NCBI RefSeq assembly: GCF_001887355.1
Contig: NZ_MPIN01000008.1
Span: forward strand, 237,935-301,934
Direction: 5' to 3'
Origin: Cystobacter ferrugineus
GTDB lineage: Bacteria > Myxococcota > Myxococcia > Myxococcales > Myxococcaceae
Length of the DNA: 64,000 nt
Part shown: piece after piece, positions 8,321 through 17,860 of the stretch
Position numbering within the stretch: the stretch's first letter is position 1
Layout of the letters: each line of letters begins with the position of its first letter
Notes under the pieces: model-generated
The model's database searches: none
The model's input: the letters and a program-made list of their open reading frames with translations, nothing else
What the model was told of the DNA's origin: nothing
Program-made: the position numbers and the translations under genes

Positions 8321-9934
8321 ATGCGCTCGTTCTCCCGGCTCCTCCTCTCCAGTTGTCTGCTGTTGCTGACCCACTGTGCCCACTCGACGGGGCCCGCCCT
8401 GGCCAAGGGGCCCGCGCCCGTGGTCGAGACGGGCCGGGGACCCGTGCGGGGCCTCGCCTATGAAGATGGCAGCGCCGCCTTCCTCGGCATCCCCTTCGCC
8501 CAGCCCCCCACGGGCGAGCTCCGCTGGCGCGCTCCCGAGCCCGCCGCGGCATGGAGCACCCCGCGCGATGCGTCGCACTTCGGCCTCCCCTGCCCCCAGG
8601 CGGACCTGCGCAACGGCAAGCCCATCGAGGGCACCAGCGAGGACTGCCTCACCCTCAACGTGTGGACGCCCGCGCTCGAGCCCCAGAAGCCCGCGCCGGT
8701 GATGGTCTACATCCACGGCGGCGCCTTCACCCTCGGCTCGTCCCGGGATGAGCTGTACGACGGCTCGGCCCTGGCCCATGCGGGCGTGGTGGTGGTGAGC
8801 ATGAACTACCGGCTGGGCGCGCTGGGCTTCCTCGCCCACCCCGCGCTCGGCGCTGGAGCGCCCGCGGAGTCCTCGGGCAACTACGGCCTCATGGACCAGC
8901 GGCTCGCGCTCGAGTGGGTGCGCGACCACGTCTCCGCCTTCGGAGGAGACCCCACCAACGTCACGCTCTTCGGCGAGTCCGCGGGCGCCATCTCCGCGTG
9001 CCTGCAGATGCTCTCGCCCGCGGCGCAGGGCCTCTTCCACCGCGTCATCGCCGAGAGCGGCACCTGCTACCTGGGCACCACGCCGCTGAAGGATCCCGGC
9101 ACGCCCGAGCAGGAGGACAGCGCCGAGGAGCGCGGGGTGCGCTTCGCCCGCGAGGTGGGCTGCACGGAGGGAGACATCGCCGCGTGCCTGCGCACCCGGA
9201 CGCCCGAGCAACTGCTCGCGGCGAGCGGGGCCGCGCTCGATCTGATCAAGCCACGGGTGGGCTTCGGGCCGGTGGTGGATGGGAACGTCATCCCCGCGGC
9301 GCCGCGCCAGCTCCTCGCGGAAGGCAAGTACGCGAAGGTGCCCTTGATGCTGGGTGCCAACCGGGACGAGGGCACGATCTTCACCCTCCAGGCGAAGATC
9401 GACACGCCCGAGCAGTACGAGGCCGCGGTGAACGTGCGCGCGCCGGGCAATGCCGAGCCACTGCTGCGCGCCTATCCGGCGAAGGACTTCGCCTCGCCCA
9501 AGGCGGCCTTCAGCCGGCTGCTGGGGGACGCGATGTTCGTGTGCCCCACCCGCCGGCTCGCGCGCACGCTGGTAGAGCAGGGGCAGCCCGTGCATGCCTA
9601 TTTCTTCACCTACGAGCCCAAGAAGGCCTTTGGCAGCATCTTCGGCGGGTTCCTGAAACTGGGCGCGTACCACTCCGCCGAGCTGCCCTTCGTCTTCGGC
9701 CTGAGCCGGGGCCGCTTCGCCCTGGATTCCGACGCCGAGCGGGAGCTGTCCACGAAGCTCATCGGCTACTGGACCCGCTTCGCCACCGGGGGAAACCCGA
9801 ACGCCGAGGGCGCGGTGGAGTGGCCCGCGTACACGCGGGATGGGGAGAAGTACCTCGAGATCAACCTGGAGCTCGGGCACGGCTCGAACCTGAACGCCCA
9901 GCGCTGCGACGCGCTGGACTCGCTCGGGCTCTGA
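8321..9934 (+). CDS. Type-B carboxylesterase, lipoprotein
   Basis: 537-residue carboxylesterase/para-nitrobenzyl-esterase-type enzyme. A signal peptide ends at LLTHC (lipobox Cys near residue 19), so it should be lipid-anchored and act outside the cytoplasm. FLGIPFAQPPTGELRW is the family opening, MVYIHGGAF near 131 forms the oxyanion hole, LFGESAGAIS near 217 holds the nucleophile Ser, GANRDEGTIF near 344 the Glu and LGAYHSAELPFVFG near 448 the His. The triad is complete and length is normal. Substrate unknown. Confidence 0.92.
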   Translation: MRSFSRLLLSSCLLLLTHCAHSTGPALAKGPAPVVETGRGPVRGLAYEDGSAAFLGIPFAQPPTGELRWRAPEPAAAWSTPRDASHFGLPCPQADLRNGKPIEGTSEDCLTLNVWTPALEPQKPAPVMVYIHGGAFTLGSSRDELYDGSALAHAGVVVVSMNYRLGALGFLAHPALGAGAPAESSGNYGLMDQRLALEWVRDHVSAFGGDPTNVTLFGESAGAISACLQMLSPAAQGLFHRVIAESGTCYLGTTPLKDPGTPEQEDSAEERGVRFAREVGCTEGDIAACLRTRTPEQLLAASGAALDLIKPRVGFGPVVDGNVIPAAPRQLLAEGKYAKVPLMLGANRDEGTIFTLQAKIDTPEQYEAAVNVRAPGNAEPLLRAYPAKDFASPKAAFSRLLGDAMFVCPTRRLARTLVEQGQPVHAYFFTYEPKKAFGSIFGGFLKLGAYHSAELPFVFGLSRGRFALDSDAERELSTKLIGYWTRFATGGNPNAEGAVEWPAYTRDGEKYLEINLELGHGSNLNAQRCDALDSLGL

Positions 9935-9962
9935 GCGGCTCGACCCCAGGGGACGGCACGCA

Positions 9963-10577
9963 TCACCGGGTGGGGCGCCAGAAGAACGTGGTGCCCTCGA
10001 CCCCCGCCACGGTGAGCCGCTGGAAGCCCAGGCGCTCGTAGAAACGCACCGCCCGGGTGTTGTCGTTGCCCGTGCCCAGATGCAGGGAGGGGGCGCCCGC
10101 GGCCGCCGCGGCGGCGAGGAAGGTCTCCACGAGGCGCCGGCCATACCCGGCCCCCTGCGCATGGGGAAGCAGATCGACGTGCAGGTGCGCCGGGTGGGGA
10201 GCCAGCTCGGGCAGGAGCATCCGCTCGGGGTGGTGCAGCGTGGAGATGAGCCGATCATCCCGGGTGAGTGCCGGCTCGACCGGAGGGGGATGGCGGCCGG
10301 CCACGCGGGGCAGCCACCGGGCGCGCCAGGCCTTCACGAAGGACGGCGTATCAGCGGTGCCGAGCACGTACCCGACCGCGCGTCCGCCCTCGTCGAGCAC
10401 GAACGCGAGGTGCGGCTCGAGTTCGAGGTAGGGGCCTGCGTAGACGTCGGGGAGCAGCTCGTCGCTCCGGTAGTGGCCCCGGGCGTCCTGGCCGGACGCG
10501 CCCGTGCGCACGCAAATGTCATACACGGCGTCGCGATCGTTCGGGTGGTAGGGACGAAGATGCATGGGCGGGCTCAT
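9963..10577 (-). CDS. GNAT-family N-acetyltransferase
   Basis: About 204 residues of a GCN5-related acetyltransferase. MHLRPYHPNDRDAVYDICVRTG is a typical first strand/helix, HLHVDLLPHAQGAGYGRRLVETFL near 135-160 contains the acetyl-CoA-binding Q-x-x-G-x-G/A loop, and NDNTRAVRFYERLGFQ is the C-terminal signature. The first 120 residues include HYRSDELLPDVYAGPYLELEPHLAFVLDE, a layout seen in the acetyltransferase-like domain associated with O-GlcNAcase relatives. The start is uncertain: GTG 10583, ATG 10577 or ATG 10565 are all possible. Converges with the carboxylesterase gene; its acceptor cannot be inferred. Confidence 0.85.
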   Translation of the reverse strand: MSPPMHLRPYHPNDRDAVYDICVRTGASGQDARGHYRSDELLPDVYAGPYLELEPHLAFVLDEGGRAVGYVLGTADTPSFVKAWRARWLPRVAGRHPPPVEPALTRDDRLISTLHHPERMLLPELAPHPAHLHVDLLPHAQGAGYGRRLVETFLAAAAAAGAPSLHLGTGNDNTRAVRFYERLGFQRLTVAGVEGTTFFWRPTR

Positions 10578-10632
10578 GTCCACCGAGCCTACCCGATGGA
10601 GATGAAACCGAAGCTCGGTGGAATGGCCTGCC

Positions 10633-11985
10633 CTACCCGACGTCGGGCAGCTTCTTCATCGACGCCTCGATGGCCTCGTGTGGGTACTCGAAGTCCTCGA
10701 GCTGGCCGGCGAGGTACTGATCATAGGCCCCCAGATCGAAGTGGCCGTGGCCGGAGAGGTTGAAGAGGATCACCCGCTCGTGGCCCTCGGCGTCCGCGCG
10801 GCGGGCCTCCTCGATGGCCGCCTTGATCGCGTGCGAACTCTCCGGCGCGGGGAGGATGCCCTCGGTACTGGCGAAGAGCACGGCGGCCTCGAAGCAGGCG
10901 CGCTGGGGGTAGGCGACGGCCTCGACCAGCCCCGCGGCCACCAACTGGGACACCAGCGGACTGGCACCGTGGTAGCGCAGGCCGCCCGCGTGGATGCCCG
11001 GCGGCATGAAGTCGTGCCCCAGCGTGTGCATCTTCATCACCGGCGTCATCTTCACGGTATCGCCGAAGTCGTAGGCGTAGATGCCCCGCGTGAGGGTCGG
11101 ACAGCTCGTGGGCTCGGCGGCCACCAGCCGCACCTGCTTGCCGTGCATCTTGTCGCGCGCGAAGGGAAAGGCGATGCCCGCGAAGTTGCTGCCCCCGCCG
11201 TGACAGCCGATGACGACATCCGGGTACTCGCCGGCCAGCTTCATCTGCGCCTGGGCCTCCTGGCCCACCACCGTCTGGTGCAGGCACACGTGGTTGAGCA
11301 CCGAGCCGAGCGCGTACTTCGTGTCCTCGCGAGAGGCCGCGTCCTCCACGGCCTCGGAGATGGCGATGCCCAACGAGCCCTGGCTGTCCGGATGCTGGCC
11401 GCGGATGGCGCGCCCGGCGTTCGTCTTGTCCGTGGGCGAGGCGAACACCTCCGCGCCCCAGGTGCGCATGAGCGAGCGGCGATAGGGCTTCTGCTCGTAG
11501 CTGACCTTCACCATGTACACGGTGACGGCGAGCCCGAAGAGCTGCCCCGCGAAGGCCAGCGAGCTGCCCCACTGCCCCGCGCCGGTCTCCGTGGCCAGCC
11601 GCCGCACTCCCGCCTTCGCGTTGTAGAAGGCCTGGGCCACGGCGGTGTTGGGCTTGTGGCTGCCCGCGGGAGAGACGCCCTCGTACTTGTAATAGATGTG
11701 CGAGCGCGTCCCGAGCTTGCGCTCCAGCGCCACGGCGCGGAACAGCGGCGAGGGTCGCCAGAGGGCCAGCGCGGAGCGGACCTCCTCGGGGATGGGAATC
11801 TCCCGCTGGGCGCTCATCTCCTGCTCGATGAGCGGCATGGGGAACAGCGGCGAGAGATCTTCCGGCTTCACGGGCTGGAGCGTGCCCGGGTGCAGCACGG
11901 GGGCCGGCGGCGAGGGGAGATCCGGGATGATGTTGTACCAGTGACGGGGGATCTGCTCCTCGGGCAGCAGGTACTTCAGCGGCAT
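10633..11985 (-). CDS. TrpB2-type tryptophan synthase beta chain
   Basis: 450-residue PLP enzyme that joins indole and serine to make tryptophan. It belongs to the TrpB2 branch: it has the long N-terminal extension ([21 protein letters not shown]) and the block [14 protein letters not shown], whose Lys binds [14 protein letters not shown] is the phosphate-binding loop. TrpB2 proteins often stand alone without trpA, as here, and may salvage indole. ATG 11985 was chosen because AGGAGG lies 7 bases upstream; an upstream start would add ten residues. Confidence 0.93.
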   Translation of the reverse strand: MPLKYLLPEEQIPRHWYNIIPDLPSPPAPVLHPGTLQPVKPEDLSPLFPMPLIEQEMSAQREIPIPEEVRSALALWRPSPLFRAVALERKLGTRSHIYYKYEGVSPAGSHKPNTAVAQAFYNAKAGVRRLATETGAGQWGSSLAFAGQLFGLAVTVYMVKVSYEQKPYRRSLMRTWGAEVFASPTDKTNAGRAIRGQHPDSQGSLGIAISEAVEDAASREDTKYALGSVLNHVCLHQTVVGQEAQAQMKLAGEYPDVVIGCHGGGSNFAGIAFPFARDKMHGKQVRLVAAEPTSCPTLTRGIYAYDFGDTVKMTPVMKMHTLGHDFMPPGIHAGGLRYHGASPLVSQLVAAGLVEAVAYPQRACFEAAVLFASTEGILPAPESSHAIKAAIEEARRADAEGHERVILFNLSGHGHFDLGAYDQYLAGQLEDFEYPHEAIEASMKKLPDVG

Positions 11986-12298
11986 GGGTGGACCTCCTGG
12001 GGAAGGGACGGCCATGAAATCTATCTACCCAGGCTGGAACTGTCTCAATCCAGCTCGATGCCCGTGATCGCGAGCCCCGTCTGCCCGAGCTGTTCTCCAT
12101 GGCGGCTGCCGCGACACCGGGCAGCCCTCGCGCCAGGGTGCGTCCCCACGTCATCCGGCGAACGCTTGGCCCGCGCCCCATACCACAGTGGACATTCACA
12201 TGCGGCTGGCGGTCGGCGCGCTCCCCGATATATGGCCGCGTCACGGACGCACGAGCACATCGCTTTATCACCCCTACATCCGGCATCCGGAGGGCGAC
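11986..12298. other. Divergent intergenic region, trpB2 / zwf
   Basis: 313 bases between the divergent trpB2 and zwf starts. It should hold both promoters. I see no convincing -35/-10 pair, operator palindrome or small gene; short open frames here have no protein-like composition. Confidence 0.5.
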
Positions 12299-13843
12299 AT
12301 GGACGACAAGGGCCTGCACATCGAGACCCATCCCCGCGAAGGAGATCCCCTGCTGCGCGCGGGGAAACCCGACCCCTGCATCATCGTGCTCTTCGGGGCC
12401 ACGGGAGACCTGGCCCAGCGCAAGCTCTTCCCCGCGCTCTTCGAACTGGCGCGCCAGGGCTCGCTGCCCGACAACTTCGCCGTCGTCGCCTTCAGCCGCT
12501 CGAAGCACAACGTGGACAAGCTGCGCGCCCAGGTGAAGGAGGGCCTGCAGAAGTACGCCCGCACCCAGCCGCTGGACGAGGCCACCTGGCAGAAGCTCTC
12601 CTCCAAGCTGGAGATGATGTCGGGCGCCTACGACGACCCCGAGTCCTTCATCCGCCTGCGCGAGCACCTGGACGACACGGCGAAGCGCCTCGGGACGAAG
12701 GGCAACCAGCTCTACTACCTGGCCACGCCCGCCTCCACGTTCTCCACCATCCTCAATGGTCTGGCCCAGTCCGGGCTGCTCTACCGCGAGGACGCCGAGG
12801 CGAAGAAGCCCTGGCGCCGCATCATCGTGGAGAAGCCCTTCGGGCGCGACCTGGAGAGCGCGAAGGCGCTCAACCGCGAGCTGGCCGCGGTGCTGGAGGA
12901 GAAGCAGATCTTCCGCATCGACCACTACCTGGGCAAGGAGACGGTGCAGAACATCCTCGTCTTCCGCTTCGCCAACGCCATCTTCGAGCCGCTATGGAAC
13001 CGCCAGCACATCGACCACGTGGAGATCACCGCGGCGGAGAAGGTGGGCGTGGAGGGGCGCGGAGGCTTCTACGACGAGACGGGCGTCATCCGCGACATGG
13101 TGCAGAACCACCTGTTGCAGGTGCTGGCCCTGTGCGCCATGGAGCCGCCAATTTCCTTCGGCGCGGAGGACATCCGGGACGAGAAGAACAAGGTGTTCCG
13201 CGCGCTGCGCTCCATCGAGGGCAGTGAGATCGCCCGCTCGGTGGTGCAGGGGCAGTACCAGGGCTACCTCGACGAGGAGGGCGTGTCGAAGGACTCCAAG
13301 GTGCCCACCTACGTGGCGTTCAAGGCCTATATCGACACGTGGCGCTGGCAGGGCGTGCCCTTCTACGTGCGCGCGGGCAAGAGCCTGAGCAAGCGCGTGA
13401 CCCAGGTGTCCATCCACTTCAAGTCCGTGCCGCACTGCCTCTTCAACACCAGCGACACCTGCCAGCGGCTGCAGCCCAACGTGCTCACGCTGCGCATCCA
13501 GCCGCGCGAGGGCATCGCGCTGAGCTTCGAGTCCAAGGTGCCCGGCGAGGACATCAACATCGCGGGCGTCACCATGGACTTCGACTACGCCCAGAGCTTC
13601 GACAAGCCGGTGCCGGAGGCCTACGAGCGGCTGATGCTCGACTGCATGCGGGGCAACCCCACCCTCTTCGCCCGCCAGGACAGCGTGGAGCAGGCCTGGG
13701 CCTGGGTCACCCCCATCATCGAGGCGCTGGAAGCGGGCAAGGGAGGCCCGATGCACACCTACGCGCCCGGCAGCGTGGGCCCGGATGCCGCGAGGGACTT
13801 GCTGTCGCGGGACGGCCGGCGCTGGATGGAGCTGAAGGGATGA
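12299..13843 (+). CDS. zwf: Glucose-6-phosphate 1-dehydrogenase
   Basis: First enzyme of the oxidative pentose phosphate pathway, oxidising glucose-6-phosphate to 6-phosphogluconolactone with NAD(P)+. 514 residues, normal for the family. [20 protein letters not shown] near residue 23 is the nucleotide-binding motif, [11 protein letters not shown] follows, and [13 protein letters not shown] near 205 is the classic active-site signature with the catalytic His. ATG 12299 has CCGGAGGG immediately upstream; a longer start at 12188 adds sequence that is not conserved-looking. The stop overlaps the next start (ATGA), so the following fusion gene is translationally coupled, keeping all three oxidative steps on one transcript. 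Confidence 0.96.
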   Translation: MDDKGLHIETHPREGDPLLRAGKPDPCIIVLFGATGDLAQRKLFPALFELARQGSLPDNFAVVAFSRSKHNVDKLRAQVKEGLQKYARTQPLDEATWQKLSSKLEMMSGAYDDPESFIRLREHLDDTAKRLGTKGNQLYYLATPASTFSTILNGLAQSGLLYREDAEAKKPWRRIIVEKPFGRDLESAKALNRELAAVLEEKQIFRIDHYLGKETVQNILVFRFANAIFEPLWNRQHIDHVEITAAEKVGVEGRGGFYDETGVIRDMVQNHLLQVLALCAMEPPISFGAEDIRDEKNKVFRALRSIEGSEIARSVVQGQYQGYLDEEGVSKDSKVPTYVAFKAYIDTWRWQGVPFYVRAGKSLSKRVTQVSIHFKSVPHCLFNTSDTCQRLQPNVLTLRIQPREGIALSFESKVPGEDINIAGVTMDFDYAQSFDKPVPEAYERLMLDCMRGNPTLFARQDSVEQAWAWVTPIIEALEAGKGGPMHTYAPGSVGPDAARDLLSRDGRRWMELKG

Positions 13844-15969
13844 GCCCCACGCCTCTAGTGGTACAGAAGGACGAGCTGGGCCGGCGGGGCGCGGAGTGGA
13901 TCGCCCGCGCCCTGCTCGAGGCCGTGGCGGGAGGCCAGCGCGCCAGCCTCGCCCTGTCCGGTGGAAGCACGACGGGGCAGGTGTACCGGGAGCTGGCGAA
14001 GCAGGACGTGCCCTGGGCGCTGGTGGACTTCTACTTCGTGGACGAGCGCTTCGTGCCGCCGGACAGCCCGGACAGCAACTACCTGCTGGCGAAGCAGACG
14101 CTGCTCGAGCCCCTGGGCATCCAGCCCCATCAGGTGTTCCGGATGCAGGGCGAGCGCGCGGACCGCGAGCAGGCGGCGCGCGACTACGAGAAGCTGCTGC
14201 CCGAGGTGCTGGACGTGGTGGTGCTGGGCATGGGAGAGGATGGCCACACGGCCTCGCTCTTCCCCGGCCACGCCGCGCTCCAGGAGAAGGAGCGGCGGGT
14301 GCTCGCGGTGGTGGGCCCCAAACCGCCCCCGTGGCGCATGACGCTGACGCTGCCCGTGCTCCAGTCCGCCCGGAAGGTGCTGGGGCTGGTGAGTGGCGCG
14401 GGCAAGCAGGACATCGTGCGCCGCTTCCGCGCGGGCGAGGACCTGCCGGCGGCGCGGGTGAAGCAGACGCAGTGGATGATGGATGAGGCCGCGGCGGGGC
14501 AGACGCCCGAGCCCTCGGCGAACACCGGAGCCAAGGACATGAGCACGACGACACAGCCCCTCGCGCAGTTCGGCGTGGTGGGCATGGGGGTGATGGGACA
14601 GAGCCTCGCGCTCAACGTGGCGGACCGGGGCTTCCGCGTCGCCGTCTGGGACATCGAGCCCAAGCGCTTCGAGGACCTGCGCCACAAGGGCGCGCCACCG
14701 AGCCTCCAGGGCCACGCCGCGCTGGAGGACTTCGTGGGCGCGCTGGAGCGGCCCCGCCGCATCCTGATGATGGTGACGGCCGGAGCGCCGGTGGACTCGG
14801 TGATGGAGCGCCTGGCGCCGCTGCTCGCGCCGGGGGACATCGTCCTGGACGGCGGCAACTCCTGGTTCCAGGACACCCGGCGGCGCGAGGCGGCGTGGAA
14901 GCAGAAGGGGCTGCACTTCCTCGGTGTGGGCGTGTCCGGCGGCGAGGAGGGCGCGCGTCATGGCCCCTCGCTCATGCCCGGCGGCCCGGCCGAGGCGTAC
15001 GCGCTGGTGCGTCCGGTGCTCGAGGCCATCGCCGCCCGGAGCGAGGAGGGCGTGTGCGTCACCCACGTGGGCCCGGATGGCGCGGGCCACTTCGTGAAGA
15101 TGGTGCACAACGGCATCGAGTACGCCGACATGCAACTGCTCGCGGAGACGTATGACCTGTTGCGCCGCGGGCTCGGGATGTCGGCGGACGCACTCGCGGG
15201 GCTCTTCGAGCAGTGGAACCAGGGCATCGCCGAGTCCTTCCTCCTGGAGACGACGATCCGGGTGCTGCGCAAGAAGGACGCGGAGACGGGCAAGCCGCTG
15301 GTGGAGCAGGTGCTGGACAAGGCGGGCCAGAAGGGCACGGGCAAGTGGACGGTGCAGGTGGCGCTCGACCTGGGCGTGTCCGTGCCGTCCATCGCCGGAG
15401 CGCTCGACGCGCGCAACCTGTCCTCGCTGAAGGAGGAGCGCGTGGCGGCGGGCCGCGTGCTGGCCGCGCCCCAGGGCGAGGCACTCAGCGCGGAGGAGAA
15501 GGCGAACCTGGCGGCGTGGGCGCATGACGCGCTGTACGCGGCCCGGGTGGCCACGTACGCACAGGGCCTGCGCCTCATCCAGGCGGCGAGCCAGGAGTAC
15601 AAGTGGAACGTGTCGCTCTCGGAGATGGCGCGCATCTGGCGGGCCGGCTGCATCATCCGCGCGCGGCTGCTCACGCCCCTGCGCGAGGCCTTCGAGAAGA
15701 CGCCGGACCTGAAGAACCTGATGGTGGCCGAGGGGCTGGCGCCGGTGCTCGAGAAGATGGCGCCCGCGTGGCGGCGCACCGTGGGAGTGGCCACGCGGCT
15801 GGGCATCCCCGTGCCGGTGCTCGGCGCGAGCCTCGCCTACTTCGACAGCTACCGCAGCCCGGAGCTGCCGCAGAACCTCACCCAGGCCCAGCGTGACGCC
15901 TTCGGCGCCCACACCTACCAGCGCCGCGACCGGCCCGACGCCGGCTTCATCCACTCCGACTGGAGTTGA
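13840..15969 (+). CDS. Fused 6-phosphogluconolactonase / 6-phosphogluconate dehydrogenase
   Basis: A single 709-residue ORF encodes two consecutive pathway enzymes. Residues about 1-225 are a 6-phosphogluconolactonase: [31 protein letters not shown] and [16 protein letters not shown] are its three signatures. After a short Ala/Glu/Pro linker, residues about 239-709 are a decarboxylating 6-phosphogluconate dehydrogenase: [20 protein letters not shown] (NADP-binding), [19 protein letters not shown] and [21 protein letters not shown] are its substrate and catalytic signatures. Each half is of normal length. The junction holds an in-frame ATG at 14539 with GGAG/AAGGA just upstream, so a separate Gnd could also be made by internal initiation. 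The ORF start overlaps the zwf stop. Its last 37 codons are duplicated at 17500. Confidence 0.93.
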   Translation: MSPTPLVVQKDELGRRGAEWIARALLEAVAGGQRASLALSGGSTTGQVYRELAKQDVPWALVDFYFVDERFVPPDSPDSNYLLAKQTLLEPLGIQPHQVFRMQGERADREQAARDYEKLLPEVLDVVVLGMGEDGHTASLFPGHAALQEKERRVLAVVGPKPPPWRMTLTLPVLQSARKVLGLVSGAGKQDIVRRFRAGEDLPAARVKQTQWMMDEAAAGQTPEPSANTGAKDMSTTTQPLAQFGVVGMGVMGQSLALNVADRGFRVAVWDIEPKRFEDLRHKGAPPSLQGHAALEDFVGALERPRRILMMVTAGAPVDSVMERLAPLLAPGDIVLDGGNSWFQDTRRREAAWKQKGLHFLGVGVSGGEEGARHGPSLMPGGPAEAYALVRPVLEAIAARSEEGVCVTHVGPDGAGHFVKMVHNGIEYADMQLLAETYDLLRRGLGMSADALAGLFEQWNQGIAESFLLETTIRVLRKKDAETGKPLVEQVLDKAGQKGTGKWTVQVALDLGVSVPSIAGALDARNLSSLKEERVAAGRVLAAPQGEALSAEEKANLAAWAHDALYAARVATYAQGLRLIQAASQEYKWNVSLSEMARIWRAGCIIRARLLTPLREAFEKTPDLKNLMVAEGLAPVLEKMAPAWRRTVGVATRLGIPVPVLGASLAYFDSYRSPELPQNLTQAQRDAFGAHTYQRRDRPDAGFIHSDWS
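15854..15965 (+). repeat. gnd 3'-end repeat, copy A (the native gene end)
   Basis: These 112 bases, the last codons of the gnd part of the fusion gene, reappear at 17500-17611 with a single mismatch (position 15907 G versus C). Between the copies lies a two-gene lipoprotein module. A downstream tRNA-like T-arm is duplicated together with it. This is the pattern left by insertion into, or unequal recombination at, a gene 3' end. Confidence 0.93.
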
Positions 15970-15980
15970 TGCCTCCCCCC

Positions 15981-16057
15981 GGAGGCTCCTCGTCGTGGGG
16001 AACTCCGGGGCACGGCTTGGCCGTCGTCGGCGGCGGGTTCGATTCCCGCCGCCTCCA
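15981..16057 (+). other. tRNA-like element, copy A (degenerate or partial tRNA)
   Basis: Directly after gnd, a 77-base stretch begins GGAGGC and ends GCCTCCA, so its ends can pair like an acceptor stem, and it contains a textbook T-arm (GCGGG, loop TTCGATT, CCCGC). The middle does not fold into a normal D-arm plus anticodon arm: instead ACGGC-TTG-GCCGT forms a 5-bp hairpin, and no usable anticodon loop is visible. CCA is not encoded. I read it as a tRNA relic or tRNA-mimicking element; such T-arm/acceptor ends are common integrase attachment sites. GCCTCC/GGAGGC at 15971-15986 also forms a hairpin that could end gnd transcription. Confidence 0.5.
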
Positions 16058-16070
16058 CGGTTACTTCTAT

Positions 16071-16694
16071 ATGAGCATCAAAACGATGGTCCGAAAGCTC
16101 ATGGCGTTGAGCTTATGTCTTCTCCTTGGCTCATGTAGCGCCACCCGACCGATGGTCGCGGGCCCATCCGGGCCTCAGGACCTGCCCAGGTACGTGCTCG
16201 TCATCGAGAATACGGCAGATGGGCAGGCGACCCATGCCTGGAAACCCGCCAAGGACTTCAACCTGACGGAGTACCGGAATCTGGCGAGCGTCCGGGCCAA
16301 CGAGGATCGCATCGTCCGGGTCTCACTCGATGCGGCGGAATGCGAACGTCAGTATGACATTTGCGTTCCGGAGTGCCAGGCCAGCACGAGAATCCATCAA
16401 GTCGACAAATACATATACGATACCAAGCAGTACGGTCCCTGGCGGACTGGAAAATGGAGCTACTGCAGGACCGCTTGCATGAAGCAGCTTGCCAATTGCC
16501 TGGGAGAGGCGGGACGTGAGCCTGTGAAGTTCGAAGCCATCGACACCGCGGTCGATTGGCTCGAACGCCACCAGAATGAGCTTGCGCTCGGAGCCGTAGT
16601 CGTCATCGCGGGGGTGGCTTTCTCTGTTGCCGCCTGTAGTGGAGGCATCGTGCTACTCACTCCCGTCTTGCTCTTCGCCGAGGGTCCACAATGA
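16071..16694 (+). CDS. Lipoprotein with C-terminal membrane segment; candidate toxin, module 1
   Basis: 207-residue protein of no family I recognise. A signal peptide ends at LLLGSC (lipobox), followed by ATRPMVAGPSGPQDLPRYVLV. The middle (about residues 85-150) has at least six Cys (CERQYDICVPEC, CRTACMKQLANC), probably disulphide-bonded outside the cytoplasm. The C-terminus, after DTAVDWLERHQNELALGA, is a long hydrophobic Gly/Val/Ala segment that could insert into a membrane. It is a clear paralogue of the lipoprotein at 19966-20652. It overlaps its partner gene by ATGA. A lipoprotein followed by a tightly coupled cytoplasmic protein recalls the SitA/SitI kin-discrimination cassettes of myxobacteria; that function is inference. 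Start could also be ATG 16086. GC is visibly lower than around. Confidence 0.78.
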   Translation: MSIKTMVRKLMALSLCLLLGSCSATRPMVAGPSGPQDLPRYVLVIENTADGQATHAWKPAKDFNLTEYRNLASVRANEDRIVRVSLDAAECERQYDICVPECQASTRIHQVDKYIYDTKQYGPWRTGKWSYCRTACMKQLANCLGEAGREPVKFEAIDTAVDWLERHQNELALGAVVVIAGVAFSVAACSGGIVLLTPVLLFAEGPQ

Positions 16695-17500
16695 CGATAG
16701 GGGAGATTCTCAGCTTCGAGGCTCCACGGCTCATCGGGAGGTATCTGACGGAGCAGACTTCTGCCGAGGAGAGAGAACTGCTCCTGGTGGCGAGAGATGC
16801 CTTGTTGTTCATCTCCGAGCTTGGTCAGGACTACCGCTTCGAGGATTATCGCCGGAGCCCCGACTCCCCTCTCTCGTCCTCCGAGGGAGGGGCATCCATC
16901 AAGACTCCCCTGGGTGAAGCGGCAGGGCTCATGGTCCGGCTCCGAGGGGAACTCCACTCACCGGAGGAGAAGGAGCTGGCGTCAGTCCTCATCGACGCAC
17001 TCAACTTCATCGCCTCGACCGGCCAGCACACGGCGTTCGAGGCGTTTCGCCGCGATGCTCTCGCCGCCAGGCCGCCGCACGTCGTCGCATCTTTCAGGAC
17101 GCGCGAGGAGGCGGAAGCCTGGCTCGACAATCAGCCCGAGCCTCCGGCTCAAGGACAGGTGTTGGTCTCGGGTGAATACTATCAGTTCTACTATTTCCGC
17201 GAGCTGAACCGCCGGGGGCTCCGACCGCAGTTCACCCTGGAGATGCTCATCCGGCAATTGATGGAGGAGGGGCCGCCTGCCACCGTGGCCTCCTTTGTCT
17301 CTCATGAGGAAGCAGAGGACTGGCTGGCGAAGCAGCTCGCGCCACCGACACATGCCTTCATCTTGATTGCTGGGGAGTACCATCTCGCGGTCTTCCACGA
17401 GAACATCCACCACCGTGCCATCCATCCCATCTCCATCGTCGAGAGGCTTGAGAAGTGGGAGCGGGCGCAGGGGACACGAGACAGGCCGGTTGACGCATAG
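16691..17500 (+). CDS. Cytoplasmic partner with repeated domain; candidate immunity protein, module 1
   Basis: 269-residue soluble protein with no signal or membrane segment, family not recognised. The N-terminal half is helical with two related stretches (FISELGQDYRFEDYRR and FIASTGQHTAFEAFRR). The C-terminal half holds two copies of a roughly 55-residue repeat: VASFRTREEAEAWLDNQPEPP...VLVSGEYYQFYYF and VASFVSHEEAEDWLAKQLAPP...ILIAGEYHLAVFH. Its start codon overlaps the lipoprotein stop, so the two are made together. The protein is a paralogue of the one at 19124-19969. Placement and coupling suggest an immunity or chaperone role for the lipoprotein. The gene ends exactly where the duplicated gnd fragment begins. 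Confidence 0.78.
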   Translation: MTIGEILSFEAPRLIGRYLTEQTSAEERELLLVARDALLFISELGQDYRFEDYRRSPDSPLSSSEGGASIKTPLGEAAGLMVRLRGELHSPEEKELASVLIDALNFIASTGQHTAFEAFRRDALAARPPHVVASFRTREEAEAWLDNQPEPPAQGQVLVSGEYYQFYYFRELNRRGLRPQFTLEMLIRQLMEEGPPATVASFVSHEEAEDWLAKQLAPPTHAFILIAGEYHLAVFHENIHHRAIHPISIVERLEKWERAQGTRDRPVDA

Positions 17501-17611
17501 CAGCCCGGAGCTGCCGCAGAACCTCACCCAGGCCCAGCGTGACGCCTTCGGCCCCCACACCTACCAGCGCCGCGACCGGCCCGACGCCGGCTTCATCCAC
17601 TCCGACTGGAG
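17500..17611 (+). repeat. gnd 3'-end repeat, copy B
   Basis: 111 of 112 bases match 15854-15965. The copy is cut off from any gnd gene and has lost the stop codon (TGGAGC in place of TGGAGTTGA), so it is a relic. The near-identity suggests a recent event or continuing gene conversion. Confidence 0.93.
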
Positions 17612-17629
17612 CTGGGGCCCCACCCCGCC

Positions 17630-17713
17630 CCGGAGTCTCCTCTTCGTGGGGAGTTCCGGGACACGCCGCCTGGCCCGTCGTCGGCGACGGGTTCGATTCC
17701 CGCCACTTCCACT
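17630..17713 (+). other. tRNA-like element, copy B
   Basis: Follows gnd copy B as copy A follows the native gnd. Aligned with 15980-16057 it is roughly 80 percent identical, keeps the loop GGGTTCGATTCCCGCC, but the acceptor-like ends have diverged (GGAGTCT / ACTTCCA) and no longer pair well. The lower identity here than in the gnd part suggests the RNA-like segment is not under the same constraint, or that a hybrid site formed on insertion. Confidence 0.45.
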
Positions 17714-17860
17714 GGAAGTTACCCGCCGCGCTGAGCTCGGAGGCTCACCCCACGCTGCGTGAGATGTCGCCCGAGGTGATGGTGGGATAATATGCCGGGC
17801 GCGTGGCTGACCCTTTTGATCCAAGGTGGCACCGTGGGCATTTCGAGGCAATTCGCGTGG

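Noticed and set aside
8183-10258. 691-codon minus-strand frame across the carboxylesterase
   Set aside because: Shadow of the esterase, whose catalytic triad is complete on the plus strand.
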